NCBI GenBank assembly: GCA_945928575.1
Contig: CAMENP010000010.1
Coordinates: forward strand, 1-64,000
Direction of reading: 5' to 3'
Length of the DNA: 64,000 nucleotides
DNA from: an uncultured Butyrivibrio sp.
Lineage (GTDB): Bacteria; Bacillota; Clostridia; Lachnospirales; Lachnospiraceae
The position numbers and the translations under genes are program-made. The notes under the pieces are model-generated. The model was not told the DNA's origin. It did not search any database and saw only the letters and a program-made list of their open reading frames with translations. Positions within the stretch are counted from its first letter, which is position 1. Every line of letters starts with the position of its first letter. Of this stretch, positions 55,915 to 64,000 are shown piece after piece.

Positions 55915-55966
55915 AACTTTTGTTGTGAGCCCGAATGGGGCTTAATATCTTAAAGGAGGTGCAAAC

Positions 55967-56152
55967 ATGGCTAAATGTGCTGTTTGTGATAAAGGAGCTC
56001 ACTTTGGAATTAAAGTAAGCCACTCACATAGAAGATCTAATAAAATGTGGAAATCAAATATCAAGTCTGTAAAGGTTAAGGTAAATGGCCAGGCTAAAAA
56101 GATGTATGTATGTACTTCTTGTTTAAGATCAGGCGCTGTAGAAAGAGCTTAA
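55967..56152 (+). CDS. rpmB: 50S ribosomal protein L28
   Basis: 61 residues. It starts MAKCAVCDKG and ends YVCTSCLRSGAVERA: the two CxxC pairs make this the zinc-binding (C+) form of L28. AAAGGAGGTG lies upstream. It forms its own unit with promoter and terminator and heads the rpmB-asp23-fakA-recG region known from Bacillus. Confidence 0.97.
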   Translation: MAKCAVCDKGAHFGIKVSHSHRRSNKMWKSNIKSVKVKVNGQAKKMYVCTSCLRSGAVERA

Positions 56153-56168
56153 TTAAGGACAGATAGGG

Positions 56169-56199
56169 ACCGGAAGGCGACTGCCTTTCGGTTTTTTTT
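56169..56199 (+). terminator. Terminator of rpmB
   Basis: ACCGGAAGGC pairs with GCCTTTCGGT (one wobble) around GACT, followed by a run of T. Confidence 0.9.
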
Positions 56200-56231
56200 C
56201 GTTTTGATAAACCGGACGGTTTTTATAAGTG

Positions 56232-56260
56232 TTGCAATTCCGGTTACAATAATGTATAAT
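56232..56260 (+). promoter_or_regulatory. Promoter of the asp23-fakA-recG run
   Basis: TTGCAA (56232-56237), 17 bp, TATAAT (56255-56260): a perfect -10 box. Confidence 0.75.
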
Positions 56261-56294
56261 TAATTGTCAAAACTATTTATTAGGAGGGCTAAGC

Positions 56295-56654
56295 ATGAAA
56301 GGACAAATAGAGAATCAGTTTGGTGAAGTGCGAATTGACAGTGAAGTTATTGCCAAATATGCCGGCGCTGCAGCAGTTGAATGTTTCGGTATTGTCGGAA
56401 TGGCTACAATTAATATGAAAGACGGTCTGGTTAAGCTTCTTAAGAGAGAGAGCCTTACCCGCGGTGTCAATGTTACTTACGATGAGAATAATAAGCTCAT
56501 TATTGATTTCCATGTTATTGTTGCTTATGGTGTATCCGTATCAACGGTAGCTGACAATCTTGTTCATAATGTCAAATATAAAGTAGAAGAATTTACCGGT
56601 CTTAAGGTCGGAAGAATAAACGTATATGTTGAAGGCGTAAGAATTATCGATTGA
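56295..56654 (+). CDS. Asp23/Gls24-family envelope stress protein
   Basis: A 119-residue DUF322 protein like Bacillus YloU. IDSEVIAKYAGAAAVECFGIVGM at the start and VAYGVSVSTVADNLVHNVKY are the family pattern. It lies directly before fakA, as yloU-yloV in Bacillus. A role in envelope homeostasis is known for the family but not defined for this member. AGGAGGG precedes the ATG. Confidence 0.93.
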   Translation: MKGQIENQFGEVRIDSEVIAKYAGAAAVECFGIVGMATINMKDGLVKLLKRESLTRGVNVTYDENNKLIIDFHVIVAYGVSVSTVADNLVHNVKYKVEEFTGLKVGRINVYVEGVRIID

Positions 56655-56695
56655 TTTGTCGGTTGCTTTGACATAGTATTAAGGAGGATTTAGAA

Positions 56696-58369
56696 GTGGC
56701 AACTACTACAATAGACGCAGAGGTTCTTAAGAAGCTTTTTCTTGCCGGTGCGGCTAATCTTGAAGCTAAGAAAGAATGGATTAATGATTTGAATGTATTC
56801 CCTGTACCGGACGGAGATACAGGTACTAATATGACATTGACAATAATGTCTGCAGCCAAAGAAGTTAATTCACTCGCTGACCCTACAATGCAGACACTTT
56901 CAAAAGCAATTTCCGGCGGTTCATTAAGAGGCGCAAGAGGTAATTCCGGAGTTATACTTTCACAGTTGCTCAGAGGATTCACCAAGGTCGTTCGTGATTA
57001 TGATGAACTCGATTCCATTATTATATCTACGGCATTCCAGAAGGCTGTTGAGACTGCATATAAGGCCGTAATGAAGCCGAAGGAAGGAACCATACTTACC
57101 GTTGCCAGAGGAATGGCAGATAAGATTCTTGATCTTTCAACAGAGATAGATGATTTGGAAGAATTACTTGATAAAGTTATCAAATACGGAGATGAGGTAC
57201 TTGAGCATACACCGGATTTGCTTCCTGTACTTAAACAGGCCGGTGTTGTGGATTCCGGCGGACAGGGTCTTATGCAGATCATGAAGGGTGCATATGATGC
57301 ACTTATGGGTAAAGAGGTTAATTACGAAGCAGTTGCAGGACAGGGCGGACCTTCCGGATCTTCTGAAGTATCTGCACAGGGACTTGAAGAGAAAGAAATC
57401 AAGTTCGGCTATTGTACTGAATTTATCGTTATGCTTGAGAAACCGTATGATGCGGCTAAGGAAGCTGAATTCAAGGCATATCTTGAGTCGATAGGTGATT
57501 CGATCGTATTGGTGTCGGATGATGAGATCGTTAAGGTGCATGTTCATACCAATCATCCGGGACTTGCATTTGAAAAAGGACTTACATTTGGTTCACTTAC
57601 CAAAATGAAAGTTGATAACATGCGCGAAGAACATCAGGAAAGAGTTATAGCCAATGCCGAGAAGGTCGCAAAGGAACAGGCTGAACAGGTCAAGAAAGAT
57701 GAGCCGAAGAAGAAATACGGATTTATATCAGTATCGGCGGGCGAAGGTTTAAGTGAGATTTTTAAAAGCCTTGGTGTTGATTATATAATCGAAGGCGGAC
57801 AGACAATGAACCCAAGTACGGAAGATATGCTGAATGCCATCGATAAGGTCAATGCGGAGAATGTATTCATTTTCCCTAATAATTCCAATATTATTCTTGC
57901 TGCCAATCAGGCACAGAGCATTGTTGATGACAAGAATATAATTGTTATTCCTACGAAAACCATTCCGCAGGGAATATCGGCGCTTATCGCGTACTCAGAA
58001 GAAGCAACTCCGGAAGAGAATACAGAAGCGATGACAGAAGAAATCACCAATGTTAAGTCCGGCTCCGTGACGTATGCCGTACGTGATACGGAAATTGATG
58101 ACAAGACCATCAAGCAGGGCGATATAATGGGTATCGGAGATAAGACAATCCTTTCTGTGGGACAGAGTATCCAGGATGTCACCAAAGATATGATTGAGCA
58201 GCTTGCGGGCGACGATGCTGAGCTTATAAGTATCTATTACGGTTCAGATGTTACCGAGGAAGATGCCAATGCACTTGCCGAAGCAGTCGAGGCCGTATAT
58301 CCGGACGTTGATGTTGAGGTAAATTACGGCGGACAGCCAATTTATTATTATATTTTATCTGTTGAGTAA
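56696..58369 (+). CDS. fakA: Fatty acid kinase FakA (DAK2-domain protein)
   Basis: A protein of 557 residues beginning with GTG after AAGGAGG. The N-terminal DhaL/DAK2 nucleotide-binding domain has NVFPVPDGDTGTNMTLT and GGSLRGARGNSGVILSQLL. A middle domain and a C-terminal DegV-like kinase-associated domain follow (VFIFPNNSNIILAANQA). FakA phosphorylates fatty acids held by a DegV-type FakB protein; no FakB gene is in the window. Confidence 0.94.
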   Translation: MATTTIDAEVLKKLFLAGAANLEAKKEWINDLNVFPVPDGDTGTNMTLTIMSAAKEVNSLADPTMQTLSKAISGGSLRGARGNSGVILSQLLRGFTKVVRDYDELDSIIISTAFQKAVETAYKAVMKPKEGTILTVARGMADKILDLSTEIDDLEELLDKVIKYGDEVLEHTPDLLPVLKQAGVVDSGGQGLMQIMKGAYDALMGKEVNYEAVAGQGGPSGSSEVSAQGLEEKEIKFGYCTEFIVMLEKPYDAAKEAEFKAYLESIGDSIVLVSDDEIVKVHVHTNHPGLAFEKGLTFGSLTKMKVDNMREEHQERVIANAEKVAKEQAEQVKKDEPKKKYGFISVSAGEGLSEIFKSLGVDYIIEGGQTMNPSTEDMLNAIDKVNAENVFIFPNNSNIILAANQAQSIVDDKNIIVIPTKTIPQGISALIAYSEEATPEENTEAMTEEITNVKSGSVTYAVRDTEIDDKTIKQGDIMGIGDKTILSVGQSIQDVTKDMIEQLAGDDAELISIYYGSDVTEEDANALAEAVEAVYPDVDVEVNYGGQPIYYYILSVE

Positions 58370-58380
58370 TCGGGTGGATT

Positions 58381-60429
58381 ATGCGTATTAATGAACTTAA
58401 AGGTATAGGAGATAAAACAGAGAAGCTTTTTAACAAACTTAATGTGTATACCACCGAGGATTTAATACATTTTTATCCGAGAACTTACGATGTGTATGAA
58501 GAACCTGTTAAGGTGTCTGAGATGACAGATACGAAGACATATGCCATATGGGGAACAGTTGTTTCATCATGTGAGCTTGTAAATGCCGGACGTTACAGAA
58601 TCCTATCCGTATATGTTGCGGATGATGACGGTGCGCGTATCAAATTAACATGGTTTAACATGCCTTTTCTCAAAAACAATTTAAAACGTGGATATAGATA
58701 TATATTCAGAGGTGAGGCTGCTTTCAGAGGCAGCCTCGTTTTTATGGAACAGCCGGTAATGTATTCTTATGATGCGTATATGCAGAAAATGAACACGATG
58801 CAGCCGGTGTACAGACTTACCGCGGGACTTACCAATAATGCTGTTACCAAGGCGGTGAAGCAGTGTCTTGATATATTCCATACGGAAGAATATCTGCCTG
58901 AAGATGTAATCAATGACACTGGTGTCACAGGTCTGGGGAAGGCGATGCATGATATACATTTTCCGGAGAACATGGACTCTTTTGCGGCTGCAAGGAAAAG
59001 ACTGGCATTTGATGAATTTTTTATTTTTACACTTGCAATGAGAAGTCTTTCGCGTGGTACACATGACGGAGAGACCGGATATATTATTCCAGGATCACCG
59101 TATTCGGAACAGATTCTTAAAAATCTCGGCTATAAACTTACAAACGCACAGCAAAAAGTGTATTCTGAGATACTTAATGATATGTCCGGACATAAGATAA
59201 TGAACAGGCTTATTCAGGGGGATGTTGGTTCCGGCAAGACAATCATTGCCCTTCTTGCGATGATCGATGCAGCATACAGCGGATATCAGTCTGCGCTTAT
59301 GGCGCCTACAGAAGTATTGGCAACACAGCATTATGAGACATTTTCCCATATAATTGAGACTAATAACCTGCCGGTTAAATGTATCCTTATGACGGGTGCG
59401 ATGACCGCCGCTGCCAAAAGGGAGGCACATAGAATGGCTGCGGAAGGTGAGGCTGATATTGTAATAGGAACGCATGCTGTAATAACCGATAACGTTTCGT
59501 TTGACAGACTTGCACTTGTGGTAACGGATGAACAGCACAGATTCGGCGTGAAACAACGTGAAGCATTGCATCATAAGGGCAATAAACCGCACATAATTGT
59601 TATGAGTGCAACACCGATTCCGCGTTCACTTGCGATAATATTGTATGGGGATCTTGATATTTCCGTCATTGACGAAAAACCGGCGATGCGTCTTCCAATC
59701 AAAAATTGCGTTGTTGATGATTCATACAGGCCTAATGCATACCGATTTATACAGAAAGAACTGGACAAAGGTCATCAGGCATATATTATCTGTCCGATGG
59801 CTAAAGAGAGCGATGAAGAAGATAATAAGCTGGAAAATGTTGTAGAATATGCAGCCGGATTAAAAGAAAAATTTCCTCCGCATGTAAGAATTGAATATCT
59901 GCACGGTAAACTGAAACCGTCTGTCAAGAATGATATTATGGAACGTTTTGCGCAGGGAGAAATAGACATATTGGTTTCCACAACGGTTGTTGAAGTCGGA
60001 ATTAATGTCCCGAATGCAACGGTTATGGTAGTGGAAAATGCTGAGAGATTCGGACTTGCCGGACTGCATCAGTTACGCGGACGTGTGGGACGAGGCGATG
60101 CCCAGTCATATTGTATTTTTATCAGTAATACAAGAAATACCCTTACAAAGGAAAGACTTAATATACTTAAAGAAAGTAATGATGGCTTCTATATATCCGA
60201 ACAGGACCTTAAACTTCGCGGACCGGGTGATATGCTCGGTGTCAGACAGAGCGGAGATTTCGGATTTATGATTGCGGATATTTACACGGATGCAGCAACA
60301 CTTAAACTTGCAGCGGATGAAGCTGACAAAGTTATGGAACGCTTCAGGAGTGACGACCCTGAATATGATAAATTACGTCATGCCGCTGACGATTATATGC
60401 GGACAAGACTTGATAACTTAAATATATAA
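58381..60429 (+). CDS. recG: ATP-dependent DNA helicase RecG
   Basis: A protein of 682 residues. An N-terminal wedge/OB domain is followed by helicase motifs: I QGDVGSGKTIIALLA, II VVTDEQHRFGVKQR, III MSATPIPRSLAI, and VI HQLRGRVGRGDAQSYC. It remodels stalled forks and Holliday-type junctions. Its position after fakA is conserved, except that the sda genes found between them in Bacillus are absent. Confidence 0.97.
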   Translation: MRINELKGIGDKTEKLFNKLNVYTTEDLIHFYPRTYDVYEEPVKVSEMTDTKTYAIWGTVVSSCELVNAGRYRILSVYVADDDGARIKLTWFNMPFLKNNLKRGYRYIFRGEAAFRGSLVFMEQPVMYSYDAYMQKMNTMQPVYRLTAGLTNNAVTKAVKQCLDIFHTEEYLPEDVINDTGVTGLGKAMHDIHFPENMDSFAAARKRLAFDEFFIFTLAMRSLSRGTHDGETGYIIPGSPYSEQILKNLGYKLTNAQQKVYSEILNDMSGHKIMNRLIQGDVGSGKTIIALLAMIDAAYSGYQSALMAPTEVLATQHYETFSHIIETNNLPVKCILMTGAMTAAAKREAHRMAAEGEADIVIGTHAVITDNVSFDRLALVVTDEQHRFGVKQREALHHKGNKPHIIVMSATPIPRSLAIILYGDLDISVIDEKPAMRLPIKNCVVDDSYRPNAYRFIQKELDKGHQAYIICPMAKESDEEDNKLENVVEYAAGLKEKFPPHVRIEYLHGKLKPSVKNDIMERFAQGEIDILVSTTVVEVGINVPNATVMVVENAERFGLAGLHQLRGRVGRGDAQSYCIFISNTRNTLTKERLNILKESNDGFYISEQDLKLRGPGDMLGVRQSGDFGFMIADIYTDAATLKLAADEADKVMERFRSDDPEYDKLRHAADDYMRTRLDNLNI

Positions 60430-60442
60430 ACAGGAGTACACT

Positions 60443-61105
60443 ATGATATTATATGTGATCAGACACGGAGAAACCAAATGGAATGTTGAGAGACGTCTTC
60501 AGGGACGCAGCGACGTTGAATTGAATGAATACGGAATTTATCTCGCGGAAGTTACAGCCGAGGCGCTTAAAGATGTTAATTTTGATGTAATATATTCAAG
60601 CCCCCTTATAAGAGCATACAAGACGGCGGAAATTATAAGAGGAGACCGCAATATCAGTATTAAAACCGATGACAGACTTAAGGAGATGTGCTTTGGAATA
60701 TACGAAGGCATGCCGTCGGATAAGGTGCCGGCAGATTTTGCGAATTTTTTTGAGGCGCCCGACAAATTTAAAGCGATGGAAGGCGGAGAAAGCTTTCAGG
60801 ATGTGATTGCGAGGACGGCGTCATTTATAGAGGATGTGATCGTGCCGGCATCACACAGCATTTCTACGATGCTTGTGGTCGCACACGGGGCGCTTAACAA
60901 TGCACTTGCGCTTAATTTATTGCATCGTGAGCTTAAAGATTATTGGGCAGGTGTATTTCCGCGTAATTGCAGTACATCGATTTACGATATCGAAGGACAT
61001 GATTTTAAATGCCTTGAGTATGGTAAAATATACTATAAAGAAGACGAGGAACATGCACGTAAATTAAAATATACACCTAATCAGGACATGGGAGGTGAAG
61101 AATAA
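60443..61105 (+). CDS. Histidine phosphatase family protein
   Basis: A 220-residue phosphoglycerate-mutase-like enzyme. The catalytic RHGETKWN is at residues 7-14, and LVVAHGALNN carries the second His. Members of this group act as broad phosphatases (for example on alpha-ribazole phosphate or sugar phosphates), and the substrate here is unknown. CAGGAG precedes the start, and rsmD follows after 1 bp. Confidence 0.9.
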   Translation: MILYVIRHGETKWNVERRLQGRSDVELNEYGIYLAEVTAEALKDVNFDVIYSSPLIRAYKTAEIIRGDRNISIKTDDRLKEMCFGIYEGMPSDKVPADFANFFEAPDKFKAMEGGESFQDVIARTASFIEDVIVPASHSISTMLVVAHGALNNALALNLLHRELKDYWAGVFPRNCSTSIYDIEGHDFKCLEYGKIYYKEDEEHARKLKYTPNQDMGGEE

Positions 61106-61106
61106 G

Positions 61107-61658
61107 ATGAGAGTCATAGCAGGCAGCCGCAGGAGCCTTCCGCTTAAAACACCGGCCGGAACAGACACGCGTCCAACGGAAGACAGAACAAAAGAGACAC
61201 TTTTTAATGTATTACAAAGCGATATATATGGTTCGCGGTTTCTGGATTTGTTTTCAGGAAGCGGCGGGATTGCAATTGAAGCATTAAGCCGCGGCGCCGA
61301 GATGGCGGTCCTCGTTGAAAATAATACAACAGCGATAAACTGCATCAATGAAAATCTTAAGTTTACCAAATTCACCGATAAAGCAGTACTGATGCAGACA
61401 GATGTATTTGCAGCGCTCGACAGACTTAAAGGCGGCCTTCCGTTTGATATTGTTTTTATGGATCCGCCATATAAAGCGGGATATGAACCTGAGATTTTTA
61501 ACAAATTAAAATCGTGTGATTATATTACAGAAGATACGATAATAATTGTGGAAGCATCCAAGGAAACTGATTTTGATTTTCTTGAAGATGAAGGCTTTGA
61601 AATTTACAAATCCAAAGTCTATAAGACCAATAAACATGTTTTTATCCGCAGAAAATAA
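61107..61658 (+). CDS. rsmD: 16S rRNA (guanine-N2)-methyltransferase RsmD
   Basis: 183 residues from the ATG at 61107 with GGAGGTGA upstream; the track uses a GTG at 61095 that overlaps the previous gene. MRVIAGSRRSLPLKTP, the SAM-binding FLDLFSGSGGIAIEALSRG and the catalytic FMDPPY are diagnostic. It methylates G966 of 16S rRNA. The phosphopantetheine adenylyltransferase gene that usually follows rsmD in Firmicutes is missing here. Confidence 0.95.
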   Translation: MRVIAGSRRSLPLKTPAGTDTRPTEDRTKETLFNVLQSDIYGSRFLDLFSGSGGIAIEALSRGAEMAVLVENNTTAINCINENLKFTKFTDKAVLMQTDVFAALDRLKGGLPFDIVFMDPPYKAGYEPEIFNKLKSCDYITEDTIIIVEASKETDFDFLEDEGFEIYKSKVYKTNKHVFIRRK

Positions 61659-61694
61659 ATCCGACAAAAAAATAATACGAAATGCAAAATGCTA

Positions 61695-61723
61695 TTGTAA
61701 TACATAAGAGTAAGTGATATTAT
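61695..61723 (+). promoter_or_regulatory. Promoter of the coiled-coil protein gene
   Basis: TTGTAA (61695-61700), 17 bp, TATTAT (61718-61723). Confidence 0.55.
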
Positions 61724-61754
61724 ATAACATATACAGTTACAAGGAGAGTGGACT

Positions 61755-62387
61755 ATGAGCAGAATCGAACAAATTATAGGCGAATTAGAAGATTATATAT
61801 CAAGCTGCAGACCAATACCTCTTTCAAGCACTAAGATTGCTGTTAATAAAGAGGATATAGATGAACTTATCAGGGAACTCAGACTGAAGACGCCTGATGA
61901 GATTAAGAAATACCAGAAACTCATCAGCAATAAGGAAGCTATACTTGCGGATGCCAAAGAGCAGGCTGACCAGATGATCCGTGAGGCACAGATACATACG
62001 GAAGAACTTATCAATGAGCATGAGATAATGCAGCGTGCATATGAACAGGCCAACGCGTTGATTGATGATGCTTCCAAGAAAGCACAGCAGATTGTTGACC
62101 AGGCTACAACAGATGCGAACAATATCAGACTTGGAGCGATTCAGTACACGGATGAGATGCTTGCGAACCTTCAGATGTTAATTGAGCATTCGCTTGAGAG
62201 CAATAAATCCAAGTACGAGAGTCTCATCGGAGCACTTGAGAAGGATCTCAATATCGTTGTATCCAACCGTAAGGAATTAAGACCTGAGCCGGAGAAAGTT
62301 GCCGCACAGGAAGAACTTGCCGCAGGAGTTAAGGCAGTTATGGATGATGAGGATAATGATACTGAAGATACAGACGATGAAGAATAA
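61755..62387 (+). CDS. Coiled-coil protein, ATP synthase subunit H-like
   Basis: A soluble protein of 210 residues with a long predicted coiled coil (about 45-175) rich in Ala, Glu, Gln and Ile, and a very acidic tail (DDEDNDTEDTDDEE). Similar Lachnospiraceae proteins are often labelled vacuolar ATPase subunit H or DivIVA-like from coiled-coil similarity alone, with no real link to an ATPase. The N-terminal 40 residues (IEQIIGELEDYISSCRPIPL) are the most distinctive part. Function unknown. AAGGAGAG precedes the ATG. Confidence 0.75.
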   Translation: MSRIEQIIGELEDYISSCRPIPLSSTKIAVNKEDIDELIRELRLKTPDEIKKYQKLISNKEAILADAKEQADQMIREAQIHTEELINEHEIMQRAYEQANALIDDASKKAQQIVDQATTDANNIRLGAIQYTDEMLANLQMLIEHSLESNKSKYESLIGALEKDLNIVVSNRKELRPEPEKVAAQEELAAGVKAVMDDEDNDTEDTDDEE

Positions 62388-62396
62388 TCATTATAC

Positions 62397-63317
62397 CTAT
62401 TGAATTTTAAATATAATTTCAAACAAATATGTACATACAAATGCTACAGCCATTGTGATTAATTTGGAGATGATATATTTCCTGCGGTCAATCACATTAC
62501 CGGTATCGACACCGAAGGTCTGGAATATCCCGGAAATACCGCCGAATGCGAGCGCCGGAATTATTAGAAGCAGAAGTGTGTGCATATTTTTTATGCTGTC
62601 CGCAAGTGCATTTAAGCCTGTTGTCACCTCCAAAGCCGCGCAGATAAATGGAGCAAAACGCATGGGGACTAACATAACCCAGTTTGCTGCAATGGAGAAG
62701 ACAATTATATATCCGCCAAGCTTAGCTATATTGGTCAGTGAATTAATGACAGCCATATCAAAGAAATTCCCGGAATGGCCGGAAGCATAAAAGGTGGGAC
62801 CGGGAACAGTCTGTCTGCCGCGGAAAAAAGTGAGTTTAATTATTATAGTTGACAATAAAATAATTATGTAAAAAAGAGCAAGCACAGGGGCGATCATTGA
62901 CGAATCTTTAAGTATGCCGACGCATACGAAACCGGCAATAAAGGCCGGACTTATGTTATTAAAAGAGCAGGAAAGAAAAGTTGCGGTATTTTTATCAATC
63001 CTGCCTTCACGGTACAGACTGACCGCTGAAACCGCACATGCCGGATACCCAAATAACAGTCCGGCCAATATGCAATATGCGGCATCATCCGGAAGTTTTA
63101 ATAAACGCGCGGCCGGTTTCATAATAATGGCTGTGTCAGCGGAAATGCCGGCATATATGAGAAAATTGCTGAGAATCATATATGGCAGCAACGACGGAAC
63201 GACCGACTCAATCCACAGCGAAATGCCGAGTTTTGCTCCGTTGAGAACTATAACAGGATGAGTAAGCATAAGTATGAAAAGTGCAATGAATATGATACAG
63301 ATAAATTTTTTCTTCAT
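62397..63317 (-). CDS. ylbJ: Sporulation integral membrane protein YlbJ
   Basis: A 306-residue polytopic protein of the nucleoside-recognition (Gate) family. SLWIESVVPSLLPYMILSNF and LLFGYPACAVSAVSLYREGR fit YlbJ, a sporulation membrane protein in Bacillus. It is convergent with the coiled-coil gene, with only 9 bp between their stop codons and no obvious terminator hairpin there. In Bacillus ylbJ also lies close to rsmD and coaD. Confidence 0.9.
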   Translation of the reverse strand: MKKKFICIIFIALFILMLTHPVIVLNGAKLGISLWIESVVPSLLPYMILSNFLIYAGISADTAIIMKPAARLLKLPDDAAYCILAGLLFGYPACAVSAVSLYREGRIDKNTATFLSCSFNNISPAFIAGFVCVGILKDSSMIAPVLALFYIIILLSTIIIKLTFFRGRQTVPGPTFYASGHSGNFFDMAVINSLTNIAKLGGYIIVFSIAANWVMLVPMRFAPFICAALEVTTGLNALADSIKNMHTLLLLIIPALAFGGISGIFQTFGVDTGNVIDRRKYIISKLITMAVAFVCTYLFEIIFKIQ

Positions 63318-63417
63318 ACTTCAATATATTAGTGTACATAATATGTTATTCGATTGATTTTTGAACAGACTTGTGGCAAAATAATAAATGGAAAAATTGG
63401 CTTATGGAAGGAATATC

Positions 63418-64000
63418 ATGGAAAGAAAGCTGAAATCATACAAACCCGAAAAAGTTATGTTTTATTTTGAAAATATATGTAATATACCGCATATATCACA
63501 TCATACTGAGGCAATCAGCAGTTATTGTGAGAATTTTGCAAAAGAACACGGCTTGAAATATTATAGGGACGCGGTCGGAAATGTTGTCATATATAAGAAC
63601 GCATCCGCCGGATATGAGAATCATGATACCGTTATATTGCAGGGACATATTGATATGGTTGGCGCAAAGACGAATTCGTCCGGACATGATTTTCTTAAAG
63701 ACGGGATAGATATAGATGAAGATGCACTTGAAAGCGGATTTATCACGGCCAGGGATACTACGCTTGGAGCCGATAACGGAATTGCCGCGGCGTATATGTT
63801 GGCAATTCTTGATGATGATGCCATCAAACACCCGCCTGTGGAAGCAGTTTTTACGGTCGATGAAGAAGTAGGACTTTTGGGGGCATCGGTACTTGATACC
63901 TCCGTATTACATGGCAGATATATGATAAACATGGACTCTGAAGAGGAAGGCGAATTCATTACAGGATGTGCCGGCGGACTTAGAAGTGATCTGATATTAG
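63418..64000 (+). CDS. PepD-like aminoacyl-histidine dipeptidase (partial, cut by window end)
   Basis: The first 194 residues of a longer frame that is open at the right edge and therefore absent from the ORF track. It starts at ATG 63418 after GGAAGGA. The M20 peptidase metal motifs are visible: LQGHIDMVG, then DTTLGADNGIAAAYMLAIL, then VEAVFTVDEEVGLLGA. The first 25 residues (YFENICNIPHISHHTEAIS) fit PepD-type beta-Ala-His or general dipeptidases, which are about 480 residues long. The ending cannot be judged. Confidence 0.9.
   Translation, partial: MERKLKSYKPEKVMFYFENICNIPHISHHTEAISSYCENFAKEHGLKYYRDAVGNVVIYKNASAGYENHDTVILQGHIDMVGAKTNSSGHDFLKDGIDIDEDALESGFITARDTTLGADNGIAAAYMLAILDDDAIKHPPVEAVFTVDEEVGLLGASVLDTSVLHGRYMINMDSEEEGEFITGCAGGLRSDLIL

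Noticed and set aside
55927-55942. Leader regulatory element of rpmB
   Set aside because: Only a 5-bp hairpin (AGCCC/GGGGCT) is visible, too weak to claim a specific autoregulatory structure.

Overview
The window looks like chromosomal DNA from a low-to-mid G+C member of the Clostridia, most likely the Lachnospiraceae. Reasons: Firmicutes-type PolC, the pyrH-frr-uppS-cdsA-dxr-rseP-ispG-polC and rpmB-asp23-fakA-recG gene orders, RNase Y, sporulation-family genes (GerW/YtfJ, YlbJ), strong AGGAGG ribosome-binding sites, and consensus sigma-A promoters with 17-bp spacers. No prophage, CRISPR array or intact transposon is visible. The only mobile-element hint is a repeat-like stretch in the first 70 bases.

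Layout. (1) 1-3.9 kb: a Fur-family regulator with a palindrome beside its promoter, then a zinc-type ABC transporter (binding protein, ATPase, permease) and an unknown lipoprotein. (2) 3.9-6.1 kb, minus strand: an iron-type alcohol dehydrogenase with a near-consensus Rex site at its promoter, and an AraC-type regulator. (3) 6.3-20.8 kb: an alpha-glucan locus. It has a 4-alpha-glucanotransferase fused in frame to glycogen phosphorylase, a YesN/YesM-type two-component system, a maltodextrin-type ABC importer, an orphan LplA-type binding lipoprotein and a GH13 lipoprotein. Together these suggest breakdown of starch-like glucans at the surface, uptake, and phosphorolysis inside. (4) 20.8-26.1 kb: a GNAT acetyltransferase, a MacB-like ABC/FtsX protein on the minus strand, a polysaccharide deacetylase and a bactofilin. 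(5) 26.1-37.0 kb: the pyrH to polC housekeeping run. (6) 37.0-41.3 kb: a small lipoprotein, an HD hydrolase, tRNA-Glu(CTC), a 63-bp tandem repeat array with covarying stems, and a secreted LRR/Fn3 protein. (7) 41.4-43.9 kb, minus strand: metNIQ without a visible SAM riboswitch or T-box. (8) 44.2-55.8 kb: recA (with SOS box), recX, rny, rimO, pgsA, cinA, a DAP decarboxylase, and a block of poorly known genes ending in DUF2953-GerW and a very small membrane protein. (9) 56.0-64.0 kb: rpmB, asp23-like, fakA, recG, a histidine phosphatase, rsmD, a coiled-coil protein, ylbJ (minus) and a pepD-like dipeptidase cut by the window edge.

Most of the window is ordinary core genome, and I see no clear previously undescribed system. 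The points most worth checking are the malQ-glgP fusion with an internal ribosome-binding site, the covarying 63-bp repeats, the paired direct repeats in front of the maltodextrin importer, the Rex site, the orphan LplA-type protein, and the palindrome at the zinc-operon promoter. All functional calls rest on motif recognition by eye; no database search was run.
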